Source: an uncultured Bacteroidota bacterium
Lineage (GTDB): Bacteria; Bacteroidota; Bacteroidia; Flavobacteriales; Flavobacteriaceae
Assembly: GCA_902525795.1 (NCBI GenBank)
Contig: CABZIT010000004.1
Location: forward strand, 1 to 55,136
Length of the DNA: 55,136 nucleotides
Direction: 5' to 3'
Each line of letters starts with the position of its first letter. Position 1 is the first letter of the stretch. Below the pieces are notes generated by a model. It saw only the letters and a program-made list of their open reading frames with translations. It was not told the DNA's origin and searched no databases. Made by a program: the position numbers and the translations under genes. Shown here one piece after another: positions 7,854 to 16,196 of the stretch.

Positions 7854-8326
7854 TACATTTCTGTTGATATTAATAAGGGAAAATTAAATTCTACATCAAC
7901 GGGCTGGCCCCTTTTTAGTGCTGGGTAAACTTTTGGTAAATTTTCAATTGTAATATTCAAAGCAGTTTCAATTGCACTTTTATATTTAGTTAACTCTTTG
8001 TCAATTACAATATTTCCATATGAAACAATTCCTAATTTATCAATTTTTAAATTAAAGTAAACCGTATCAACAAGTGTTCTATTTAAAATAAAATTATTGT
8101 CAACTAAATTTTTTTTTAACAGGTCTGAAAAATTTGACACAAAACATTTTTGCTTTTCTAAATTAGAATTTAAACAGCTATCAAATAAAGGTAATTCATC
8201 AACGGAGTTCCAATCGATTGTTTTAAGTTCTTGTTCTAGATATTTATCAGCAGAAATCTTTTTTTGAATTTGAAATTCACATGAAAAAAAGATGATGAAA
8301 AAAAATAAATAAAAAACTTTATTCAC
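7853..8326 (-). CDS. Small lipoprotein with TonB-C-like domain
   Basis: 157 residues from a GTG start. A hydrophobic signal ends in a lipobox (FFSC, Cys16), so it is probably a lipidated envelope protein. The C-terminal half (YFNLKIDKLGIVSYGNIV, then ALNITIENLPKVYPALKRGQPV) has the pattern of TonB C-terminal domains as found in many Bacteroidota envelope proteins. It lacks the N-terminal membrane anchor and Pro-rich spacer of a true TonB, so energy transduction is not implied. First gene of a run with ruvC and hemW. Confidence 0.65.
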   Translation of the reverse strand: MNKVFYLFFFIIFFSCEFQIQKKISADKYLEQELKTIDWNSVDELPLFDSCLNSNLEKQKCFVSNFSDLLKKNLVDNNFILNRTLVDTVYFNLKIDKLGIVSYGNIVIDKELTKYKSAIETALNITIENLPKVYPALKRGQPVDVEFNFPLLISTEM

Positions 8327-8389
8327 TTAAATAATAATTCAATATTTTCATAAAGTTAATTGATTTATTTAAAGAATTTTAAATTCAAA

Positions 8390-8884
8390 ATGGATATATT
8401 TTTACTTATCATTTCTTTTACCTTGATGATAATAGGAATTATAGGTAGTATTGTACCAGTTTTACCGGGTCCATTAAGCTCATGGGTTGGATTATTTATT
8501 TTCAGTAATATAAGTGGTGTTGAGGTTAGTGGTAAACTTATTATAATTTGTTTAATTATTGCTATTGGAATATTTATTTTAGATTATATAATTCCTATTT
8601 ACACTTCAAAAAGATTCGGGGCAAGTAGATATGGGATTATAGGAGCATCAATTGGAATAATTCTAGGTTTATTTTTTGCTCCATTCGGAATATTTATCGG
8701 AGCATTGATTGGTTCTATAACAGGGGAAATGATTTTAAATAAAAACTTTAAAAAATCTTTGAAATCTGCATTTGGAGTTTTTCTAGGATTTATTATTTCA
8801 GGCTTTACCAAAAGTCTAATTACAGTTATATATTTGGTAATATATATAAAACTGTTTTTAGAAAACTTGAGTGTTATCTTTTGA
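8390..8884 (+). CDS. DUF456 family membrane protein
   Basis: 164 residues from the ATG at 8390; a TTG at 8360 would add ten residues and is less likely. Four or five membrane segments are rich in Gly and Ile. The motifs GSIVPVLPGPLSSWVGL near residue 20 and GIIGASIGIILGLFF with GALIGSITGEM later are typical of DUF456. The function is unknown. It is convergent with the lacI-type gene, the last 27 bases overlapping. Confidence 0.85.
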   Translation: MDIFLLIISFTLMIIGIIGSIVPVLPGPLSSWVGLFIFSNISGVEVSGKLIIICLIIAIGIFILDYIIPIYTSKRFGASRYGIIGASIGIILGLFFAPFGIFIGALIGSITGEMILNKNFKKSLKSAFGVFLGFIISGFTKSLITVIYLVIYIKLFLENLSVIF

Positions 8885-9895
8885 TTCTCCAGGAATTGAA
8901 TTTGTGGGTATTATCTCAGTTGAAAATACATTAGAGTTTTTATTAAGTCCAAACCACTTTGAATTCATTCTATCCACTAACAGGTCTACAGATCTAGAGC
9001 CAATTTGATTACCATTTTGCTCAATTGCAGATAATCTTGGTGATGAGTAGTCGGAGATTGTATTATCTCCAAATCCTACAACAGAAAGTTGATCAGGAAT
9101 GCTTAAACCTAAACTTCTTGCAATATTTATAGTTATTACTCCACAAACAATATCTGCTGAAATTACCGAATCAACTCTAGTCTTCTGCAGGAAATTTTTG
9201 ATTTTTAAATGTTTATCCTCTAATTTTGAAATCTTAAGTATTCGATTTTTATCAAAGGATCCAAAGAGATCAAAGGAGGCTTTTCTAAATCCATTTGCTC
9301 TGAATTTACCAACGTTTAAGTCATGAATGGTTGTAATAAAACCGATTTTTCTTCTACCTTGGTTGTATAAATTTACAACCTCATCATATATGGTTTGAAA
9401 ATCATCAATTATAACTTTATCACAATTAATTTTGTCAGTAACTCTATCGAACATCACGAGAGGAATATTTTTCAAAGAAAACTCTTTAAGGTGATTAAAA
9501 TAGTTTTTGTTGATTGTCTCTTCAGAGATAGCAATTATAATACCATCAACAGTGCCTCTTGACAAAATCTGTAAACTGTCCATCTCTTTTACCAAAGACT
9601 CTTTTGTAGTGAAAGTTATAATATCATATCCATGATGATCTGCTGATTCTTGAATCCCATTTAGAACAGTAGCATAGAACCTATTTAATATATCTGGGAT
9701 AACTACTCCAATAGTTAAAGTTCTATTATTTTTTAAACTTAATGCTATTTTATTAGGACTATAATTCCTTTCGGTAGCTAGCTTTTTTACCTTTTCTATG
9801 GTCTGCTGACTTATTTCTGAACTGTTATTCAGTGCCTTAGAAACAGTAGAAACTGATACATTAAGTTCTTTTGCGAGCTCTTTTAAAGTAGTCAT
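8858..9895 (-). CDS. LacI-family transcriptional regulator, probable laminarin-locus repressor
   Basis: 345 residues. The N-terminal helix-turn-helix with hinge helix is clear: TLKELAKELNVSVSTVSKAL, then NYSPNKIALSLKNNRT. A periplasmic-binding-like sensor domain follows from about residue 60 (IGVVIPDILNRFYATVLNGI to SVVGFGDNTISDYSSPRLSA). It lies 80 bases after the GH3 gene on the same strand, at the end of the laminarin locus. A perfect palindrome of LacI-operator type sits upstream of susC (19511-19528). I infer it represses the locus until a sugar, probably glucose- or laminari-oligosaccharide-derived, binds. Effector and target are not shown by sequence. Confidence 0.88.
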   Translation of the reverse strand: MTTLKELAKELNVSVSTVSKALNNSSEISQQTIEKVKKLATERNYSPNKIALSLKNNRTLTIGVVIPDILNRFYATVLNGIQESADHHGYDIITFTTKESLVKEMDSLQILSRGTVDGIIIAISEETINKNYFNHLKEFSLKNIPLVMFDRVTDKINCDKVIIDDFQTIYDEVVNLYNQGRRKIGFITTIHDLNVGKFRANGFRKASFDLFGSFDKNRILKISKLEDKHLKIKNFLQKTRVDSVISADIVCGVITINIARSLGLSIPDQLSVVGFGDNTISDYSSPRLSAIEQNGNQIGSRSVDLLVDRMNSKWFGLNKNSNVFSTEIIPTNSIPGESKDNTQVF

Positions 9896-9975
9896 TAATT
9901 CAATAAATTAAACTCCGAATAATCAAAACATCAAAATTAACTAAGTATTAATTTCAATAATTTATTTTGATAAGT

Positions 9976-11787
9976 CTATAAACCATATCCTCTATCAAAA
10001 AGAATTTTATCATAACTTGAAAGTGCACCATCTTCAACCTGAATAGGCCATGGAAATGAAAGTTTTCCAGTTGAACTATAATCACCAAACAATATATCAG
10101 AAACTCCAATACCTTCAGTTCCAGGAAGCCAAAGTGATGCAAAACCGTCCCAGCCATCAATGTGGTTAGAAATATTCATGGGCCTTCCAGAAATTAACAA
10201 AACCATTACTCTGTATCCTTTAGATTTAAGTCTTTGGATTGTTTTTAAATCTTCATTATTAATTTCAACTTTTTCAACATCTCCAAACCATTCAGTGTAG
10301 GGGTCTTCACCTATGACTACTATAGCAACTTCACCATTTGAGTTGTCAACGCCTTTACCATCAATTGAATATACCAGATTTGTATTGTTAGCAACTGTCT
10401 TTTTTATACCCTCTAAAATAGATGTTCCCTTTGTAATCCTGCCCTGACCTCCTTGCCAAGCTATAGACCATCCTCCACATTGCATCCCAATATTGTCAGC
10501 CCCTCTTCCAGCAACAACTAAATTATTTATATTTTTAGAAATTGGTAACATCCCATCATTCTTTAATACTACTATACTTTCTCTAACAGCTTGCCTACCT
10601 AAATTTCTGTGTTTATCAGAACCAATTAAATTTAATCTATCATTTTCAACAAACGGATTTTCATACAAACCACTTAATAACTTAACTTTTAAAATCCGTG
10701 AAACTGCATCATCAATTCTTTCCATTGAGATTAACCCTTCATTAACATTCTCTTTCAAAAGTCTTATATATTTTTTGTATGGTTGACCTTCACCTGAAAC
10801 CATTACCATATCAATTCCAGCATTTATTGAAATTTCTATATCAGACTTATAATCCCCAGGTATTTGATCGATAGCTTCCCAATCTGAAACTACAAATCCT
10901 TGAAAACCCATTTCATCTTTTAAAAGATCAGTTAATAATTCTTTACTTGCATGACATCTAATACCATTCCACATATTATATGATGCCATAACTGTCATAA
11001 CTCCTGCATCAATTGATTCCTGATATTTAGGAACTAATTCTTTTCTTAGAGAATCTAATGACATTTTCACATCACCTCTGTCAACTAAACCATTCATTCC
11101 TGTTCCAAACTCGGTGTTGCCATCCCCGATAAAATGTTTTGCACATGCAATAACACTTTTACCGTTACTTATACTTTTATCTTGAATACCCTTTATTGAT
11201 GCAACCCCTAATCTTGCAACTAATTTTGGATCATCAGAAAATCCTTCATATGTTCTACCCCATCTGTAGTCTTTAGGGTTTGTTAAACAAGGGGCAAATG
11301 TCCAATCTATTCCTGTTGCATTTACTGCAATCGCAGTTGCTTTACCAATTTCAGTGACTAACTCTTCATTTCTAGTAGCCCCTAAACCGATATTATGTGG
11401 GAAAATGGTTGCTCCAACTACGTTATTATGTCCATGTACAGCATCAATTCCATAAACTAGTGGAATCTTTAATCTAGAGTTCATTGCTTCTTTTTGATAT
11501 CTGTTATACATTTTTAACCATTCATCAGGTTTATTTATTTTAGGTGTAGAACCACCGCCGCTTAACAGAGAACCTATAGTATAAGTTGATATATCAGAAA
11601 TTGTATCAAGAAACCTTTGATCAATTTGTGTCATTTGTCCAACTTTTTCATCTAAATTCATTAAACTAATAATTGAATCAACTTTCTGGTCAATTTCAAT
11701 TGATGAGAAGGTAATAGTATTAGATTTTTCATTATTACACGAATATGAAAAGAAAATAAAAGCAAAAAAAGTAAAAACTTGTTTCAT
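9976..11787 (-). CDS. GH3 beta-glucosidase / exo-beta-1,3-glucanase lipoprotein
   Basis: 603 residues from the ATG at 11787, which opens a lipoprotein signal (MKQVFTFFAFIFFSYSC); a longer frame is rejected. It has both GH3 domains and no C-terminal fibronectin-like domain. The (beta/alpha)8 part includes KHFIGDGNTEFGTGMN and GFVVSDWEAID with the nucleophile Asp. The second domain has GMQCGGWSIAWQGGQGR, close to plant-type exo-1,3/1,4-beta-glucan glucohydrolases. It would release glucose from laminari-oligosaccharides, probably in the periplasm or at the outer membrane. Last enzyme of the locus, 25 bases after the GH16 gene. Confidence 0.92.
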   Translation of the reverse strand: MKQVFTFFAFIFFSYSCNNEKSNTITFSSIEIDQKVDSIISLMNLDEKVGQMTQIDQRFLDTISDISTYTIGSLLSGGGSTPKINKPDEWLKMYNRYQKEAMNSRLKIPLVYGIDAVHGHNNVVGATIFPHNIGLGATRNEELVTEIGKATAIAVNATGIDWTFAPCLTNPKDYRWGRTYEGFSDDPKLVARLGVASIKGIQDKSISNGKSVIACAKHFIGDGNTEFGTGMNGLVDRGDVKMSLDSLRKELVPKYQESIDAGVMTVMASYNMWNGIRCHASKELLTDLLKDEMGFQGFVVSDWEAIDQIPGDYKSDIEISINAGIDMVMVSGEGQPYKKYIRLLKENVNEGLISMERIDDAVSRILKVKLLSGLYENPFVENDRLNLIGSDKHRNLGRQAVRESIVVLKNDGMLPISKNINNLVVAGRGADNIGMQCGGWSIAWQGGQGRITKGTSILEGIKKTVANNTNLVYSIDGKGVDNSNGEVAIVVIGEDPYTEWFGDVEKVEINNEDLKTIQRLKSKGYRVMVLLISGRPMNISNHIDGWDGFASLWLPGTEGIGVSDILFGDYSSTGKLSFPWPIQVEDGALSSYDKILFDRGYGL

Positions 11788-11812
11788 ATAAATAATAGTA
11801 TAAAATTTAAAT

Positions 11813-12910
11813 TTACTGATAAACTCTGATATAATCAACTTCCATAGTTGATTCAATAAAATTTGGATCTATATCAAACCAGTGACCGCCCATAGCTACA
11901 TTAAGAATGAAAAATGCATCTTGATCAAACGGCCAGTTTTCATCATTTTTTGGATTTGGATTATATGTATAATATAACACATCATCTACAAAAAATTGTA
12001 TCCTGTTTTGATTCCAATCAATTGAGTAAATATGAAATTCTTGATCATAGTCATTTACAATTGTATGTCCATCAGTCCAGGTGTCTCCATGGCTCATAGG
12101 GGTGTGGATCGATCCAGCAATGACTGTTGGATCATGCCCCCAATGCTCCATAATATCAATTTCACCACATTCAGGCCATCCCACTTCACTGAAATTAGCC
12201 CCAAGCATCCACAATGCTGGCCAAGTGCCAACCCCAGTTGGTAATTTGGCCTTAATATCAACTCTTCCATATTTAAATTCATATTTATCTTTGCTAATAA
12301 TTCTTGAGGATGTAAAATTATATCCAGCTAAGTTTTCTCTTTTAGCAGTAATCTTCAATACTCCGTCTTCAACTCTTACATTTTCCGGATCTGCTGTATA
12401 AAATTGGGATTCCCCATTTCCCCATCCATTATTTCCATTTCCGATTTCAGCTGTCCAAATATTTCCGTTTATTGATCCAGTATAATTAAATTCTTCAGAC
12501 CAAGTGGCTGTAGACTGATCTTGGTCATCTACATATAAATCAAAAGAGATAGAAGTACTTAGGTAATGTCCCGTAACTGAATATGCATAAACATAAATTG
12601 TTCTAGATTGTAGGCCAGGCTCTGAAAATGAAAATTGTACTTGTCCGTTTTGAGATTCAATTACATTTCCCGCTCCAAACCGAAATTCATAGTTTATTGC
12701 ATCTGTTGCACTAGCAAAACAAATGATTTCACCTGATCCATCCCCATTTGGAAAATCAGAGGACTCTCCTATAATTGTAACATCTAATGTTAAATCAGAT
12801 GGATAAATAGGGTCAGGTATATTTGATTGTCCATTTTCATCATTTGAGGAATCAGAAGAACATGACATCAAAATTAATAGAGTGTATATAGTTGTGATAA
12901 TATATTTCAT
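11813..12910 (-). CDS. GH16 laminarinase (endo-beta-1,3-glucanase) lipoprotein
   Basis: 365 residues from the ATG at 12910, giving signal and lipobox LLILMSCSS. Residues about 30-125 are a PKD-like module containing FPNGDGSGEIICFASA. From about 132 the GH16 fold follows: WSEEFNYTG, WPALWML, and the catalytic GEIDIMEHWG, whose EIDIME form (two Glu and one Asp, with the extra residue) is that of laminarinases. The end, VDYIRVYQ, is the normal GH16 C-terminus. It cuts internal beta-1,3 bonds of laminarin, probably on the cell surface, feeding SusCD. In operon order it follows the two surface lipoproteins. Confidence 0.94.
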   Translation of the reverse strand: MKYIITTIYTLLILMSCSSDSSNDENGQSNIPDPIYPSDLTLDVTIIGESSDFPNGDGSGEIICFASATDAINYEFRFGAGNVIESQNGQVQFSFSEPGLQSRTIYVYAYSVTGHYLSTSISFDLYVDDQDQSTATWSEEFNYTGSINGNIWTAEIGNGNNGWGNGESQFYTADPENVRVEDGVLKITAKRENLAGYNFTSSRIISKDKYEFKYGRVDIKAKLPTGVGTWPALWMLGANFSEVGWPECGEIDIMEHWGHDPTVIAGSIHTPMSHGDTWTDGHTIVNDYDQEFHIYSIDWNQNRIQFFVDDVLYYTYNPNPKNDENWPFDQDAFFILNVAMGGHWFDIDPNFIESTMEVDYIRVYQ

Positions 12911-12979
12911 ACTGAATAAGTGCAAATATAAAATATGAGCTAGATTAAATGAAAAGTAAACCAAACAATTTATAAAAAA

Positions 12980-13864
12980 TTACTGATTTGTCAACTTTAT
13001 ATACCAGGCATTATTATCAAACCCAATGGTCTTTAAATACATCTCGGTTGATGATTGATAAGTAATAGTATATGAATGACTTCCACCAACATAAAAACCA
13101 GCAAAACCATTTCCAGTAAAATTAATTACCAAATAACCATCAGCTTCAGAAATTGACCAGTTTGATGTAAAATCTTCAATTGGATAAAAAGGGTGTTCAC
13201 CATCAACAGCTTCTAAACCCTGGTTTCCAGAAAAATCTGCTTCCAAGGGCACATCTTTACCAAAAATATAATCAAAAGCTTCATAATCCATAGTACCATC
13301 AGCATTAAATGTTATCCTGTCATCATACATTCCCGTTTCAGATTTATCAAAAGGTGCAGCACTATACCACGAGGGAAAAGTATTCACTCCATCATGAAAA
13401 GTATTTGCTGCATGAACACCTAAATGTCCTGGGGCCTCGGCCATAACTCTCCAACTTCCACTTGTTAAATCTTCTAAAAGCTCTGCTGGAGGTTCAAAAG
13501 AATATAAAACCTCAACAGAAATAGCTCCATTTGACATAATTCCCGCTGTTCCAGATGCTAAAACCTCAACATCATATATGAAAGTGCCAATTGTTGTAAA
13601 TCTGTGAGTAAGAATGCCGCCTGATGCTAAATATTCAACACCTGCAATTGTGAATTTATAAGAAATTGCATCATCAGCAACAGCTGTAAATGTCACATAT
13701 CCGCTTCCATCTCCAAATGGATTATCATCATCTGCACCCAGTATATCAGCTGTAATAACTAAATTGGTTGGACTTTGAATATCTCCAAACTCATAATCAT
13801 CTTGTTCACATCCAAAAAAACTAACCATTAATATGGACACAAATAAAAATTTTAATCTTCTCAT
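12980..13864 (-). CDS. PKD-like surface lipoprotein of the laminarin locus
   Basis: 294 residues with a lipoprotein signal (MVSFFGCEQ). Residues about 33-125 are a PKD-like module with NPFGDGSGYVTFTAVADDA. Its spacing matches the module in the neighbouring GH16 enzyme. The C-terminal part (GSWRVMAEAPGHLGVH, YDDRITFNADGTMDY, DGYLVINFTGNGFAGFYVGG) is a beta-rich domain with many exposed aromatic residues and no catalytic signature I recognise. Position between SusD and the enzymes is that of surface glycan-binding proteins, so laminarin binding is the likely role by inference. It lies 14 bases before the previous lipoprotein's stop on the same strand. Confidence 0.75.
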   Translation of the reverse strand: MRRLKFLFVSILMVSFFGCEQDDYEFGDIQSPTNLVITADILGADDDNPFGDGSGYVTFTAVADDAISYKFTIAGVEYLASGGILTHRFTTIGTFIYDVEVLASGTAGIMSNGAISVEVLYSFEPPAELLEDLTSGSWRVMAEAPGHLGVHAANTFHDGVNTFPSWYSAAPFDKSETGMYDDRITFNADGTMDYEAFDYIFGKDVPLEADFSGNQGLEAVDGEHPFYPIEDFTSNWSISEADGYLVINFTGNGFAGFYVGGSHSYTITYQSSTEMYLKTIGFDNNAWYIKLTNQ

Positions 13865-13878
13865 AATTTAAATATTAA

Positions 13879-14709
13879 TTAATCAATTAATTGAATTTCA
13901 TCAAGCCTGTAAGTTCCTCCGGCTGTATTTCCAAAATCATAAAATACGATAAATGAAACATATTCAAGATCTGGTGCTTCTGAAAAATCATATACTAAAG
14001 TTTCCCATTCATTAGCAACAGTTGTTACAACATCAACCTCGTGAGTTAATCCTGCAACGTTGCCTTGTACTGTTTCAAGTTTAACCTTAATTACCTTTCC
14101 AACTTCGGGAGAATAGGATTTTAATTGAAAACTCGTTTGATCATCAAATTCTAAAACATCAATAGTAAATCCCATACCAGCCCATACCTCAGCTCCTTCA
14201 GCCTTACTGAACTCCAATACATTTGCAGTTGTGTTTTCACCAAAGGGATCTGGATTTGCTACAATTATTCCTGAACTTGCTCCTCCAAAGGAAAAAGTGT
14301 TCAAAGAAACTCCATTCTCAAAGTTTTGTATGACCAAACTTTCAGGAACAATAAATGGAATATCAACCTCATAACTAGCCTGAACAACAGATCCATTCAA
14401 ACCATATCCTGAGATAGTTATTGTATAAATTCCCTCAACTAAGTAGGAATGATCAACACTTTCCCCTGGGTCTACCAATTCAATTTCAGCGGAATCCTCT
14501 CCAAAATTAATTTCATATAAAACCACACCTTCACCCATTGGTGTAACTGAAACAGTTCCTGTATTTTCATCAACATATATTTCAGCACTTATATTCTGTG
14601 GGTCACTTATTGTCTGAATGAAATCATAATTTTCATTTTTTTCCTCTACACACCCAATGAGCAATAATGAGAGTAATAAAGTTTTAATTAAGTATAATGA
14701 TTTTTTCAT
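13879..14709 (-). CDS. Surface glycan-binding lipoprotein with PKD-like and CBM-like domains
   Basis: 276 residues; signal with lipobox LLLIGCVEE. Residues about 35-118 form a PKD-like beta sandwich (HSYLVEGIYTITISGYG). Residues about 125-276 (IQNFENGVSLNTFSFGG to GGTYRLDEIQLID) have the layout of a jelly-roll carbohydrate-binding module of the CBM4/CBM22 type, including the typical ending in a Y-R-L-D-E-I strand. Directly downstream of susD, the slot for SusE/SusF-like glycan-binding proteins. It probably holds laminarin at the surface. Binding specificity is inferred only from the enzymes next to it. Confidence 0.75.
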   Translation of the reverse strand: MKKSLYLIKTLLLSLLLIGCVEEKNENYDFIQTISDPQNISAEIYVDENTGTVSVTPMGEGVVLYEINFGEDSAEIELVDPGESVDHSYLVEGIYTITISGYGLNGSVVQASYEVDIPFIVPESLVIQNFENGVSLNTFSFGGASSGIIVANPDPFGENTTANVLEFSKAEGAEVWAGMGFTIDVLEFDDQTSFQLKSYSPEVGKVIKVKLETVQGNVAGLTHEVDVVTTVANEWETLVYDFSEAPDLEYVSFIVFYDFGNTAGGTYRLDEIQLID

Positions 14710-14724
14710 TTTTATGTTTATTAT

Positions 14725-16185
14725 TTAATAACTAGGGTTTTGTTCTAAGCCTGAAATATCAATTTCTTGCTGTGGGATTGGAAAAACTTCATGTTTACCG
14801 GAAATAAATCCTGCGATGGTAGATGATGCTTGACCAGTTCTGACTAAATCAAAAAACCTGTGTCCCTCAAGAGCCAATTCATATTTCCTCTCAAGCCATA
14901 TGGCATCTGTTAATGCAGATCCTGAAACATTCAAATTATTGTCTGAACTTCCAAATGCCCTTGCTCTTACCTGATTTAAATATTGAAGAGCTGTAGCATC
15001 ATCAATTTGACCTCTGTTTAACGCTTCTGCTGCCATTAACAAAACATCAGCATATCTAATTATCCTGTAATTTGTTAAGTAATTTAATTCTATTTGGCCT
15101 CCAGACTCACCCGCACGTGGAATATATTTATTATTGAAATACCCTGTATGATCATATCCCTCAGTATATGATGATCCTGTCTGATCAGCAAATGACTGAA
15201 TATCCAAAATTGTTGCATCTCTTCTAGTATCACCCTCTGCGAAAGAATTAAAAAATTCTTCAGTAGGGACATTAAAACTCCACCCTTGAGCATATTCTGG
15301 GCCTGACCAACCCCTAGGTCCATTCATTATAATTCCATAATTTCCTTCACTACATTGTATACAATTCCAATCGTACCAATTGGATTGATTTGTATATTGA
15401 ATTTCGAATATAGATTCTGGTCCATTTTCTCCAAATCTTAAAAATTGACTACCATAGTCAGACACTAATGAGTAGACACCAATGACTTGATCAAAAGCTT
15501 GAGCAGACTCTGCAAATTTTTCTTGGTATAACAAAACCTTTCCAAGTAAAGCATATGCGGTAAATTTATTTACTCTTCCCTGCTCTGATTGAGATGCTGG
15601 CAAAACTGAAATTGCATTTTGTAAATCTAATTCTATTTGCTCATAAACAAGACTAGCAGCTGATCTAGATAAACTTCCTGAATCTCCTGCCGTTAGCCTA
15701 ACATCAGTAAAAAGCGGAACATCTCCAAAGAATTTTATAAGTTGAAAATAGTAGTAAGCACGTAAAAAGTATACTTCACCATACATTGATTCTTTTCCGT
15801 CAAATTGAATATTTGACTTATTTTCTTCCATGTAATTTGCTCTGTTTACACCTTCATATAACCATCTCCAGACATTTGACAATACATCATTTTCAGGGTA
15901 GTGTGTCATACTATTAATTTCCTGAAGACCTAAATAATCACTAGCGCTTTCTCCACCACATAGAGATAAATCTGATGCAATTGCACCTATTTGTATATTA
16001 AAAAACATCCACTGTAATGGATCATACGTTCCTACCAGTGCAGCCTCATAATCCGACTCTTGCTGAAAATATACTTCAGCGGTTATTGCATAATTTTCGA
16101 TTGCCTCATAATCTACATGATCAGTACAATTATTTAGGCTTAAAATAAGTAAACTATAAACAAAAATATTTTTAAAATTATTCAT
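14725..16185 (-). CDS. susD: SusD/RagB-family outer-membrane lipoprotein
   Basis: 486 residues with signal and lipobox (LILSLNNC). SusD features are visible: an N-terminal region starting YEAALVGTYDPLQW, tetratricopeptide-like helices (GEVYFLRAYYYFQLIKFFGDVPL), and the C-terminal block NYRIIRYADVLLMAAEALN, LNQVRARAFG, IWLERKYELALEGHRFFDLVRTG and VFPIPQQEID. It forms the lid of the SusC transporter and captures glycan chains. Eleven bases separate it from susC. Confidence 0.97.
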   Translation of the reverse strand: MNNFKNIFVYSLLILSLNNCTDHVDYEAIENYAITAEVYFQQESDYEAALVGTYDPLQWMFFNIQIGAIASDLSLCGGESASDYLGLQEINSMTHYPENDVLSNVWRWLYEGVNRANYMEENKSNIQFDGKESMYGEVYFLRAYYYFQLIKFFGDVPLFTDVRLTAGDSGSLSRSAASLVYEQIELDLQNAISVLPASQSEQGRVNKFTAYALLGKVLLYQEKFAESAQAFDQVIGVYSLVSDYGSQFLRFGENGPESIFEIQYTNQSNWYDWNCIQCSEGNYGIIMNGPRGWSGPEYAQGWSFNVPTEEFFNSFAEGDTRRDATILDIQSFADQTGSSYTEGYDHTGYFNNKYIPRAGESGGQIELNYLTNYRIIRYADVLLMAAEALNRGQIDDATALQYLNQVRARAFGSSDNNLNVSGSALTDAIWLERKYELALEGHRFFDLVRTGQASSTIAGFISGKHEVFPIPQQEIDISGLEQNPSY

Positions 16186-16196
16186 TATGTATTAAT

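Noticed and set aside
7853-8326. True TonB energy transducer
   Set aside because: It is a lipoprotein without a membrane anchor or Pro-rich spacer; only the C-terminal fold is similar.
11914-12401. Several plus-strand frames opposite the GH16 gene
   Set aside because: They are antisense shadows of a clear GH16 enzyme, with no homology of their own.
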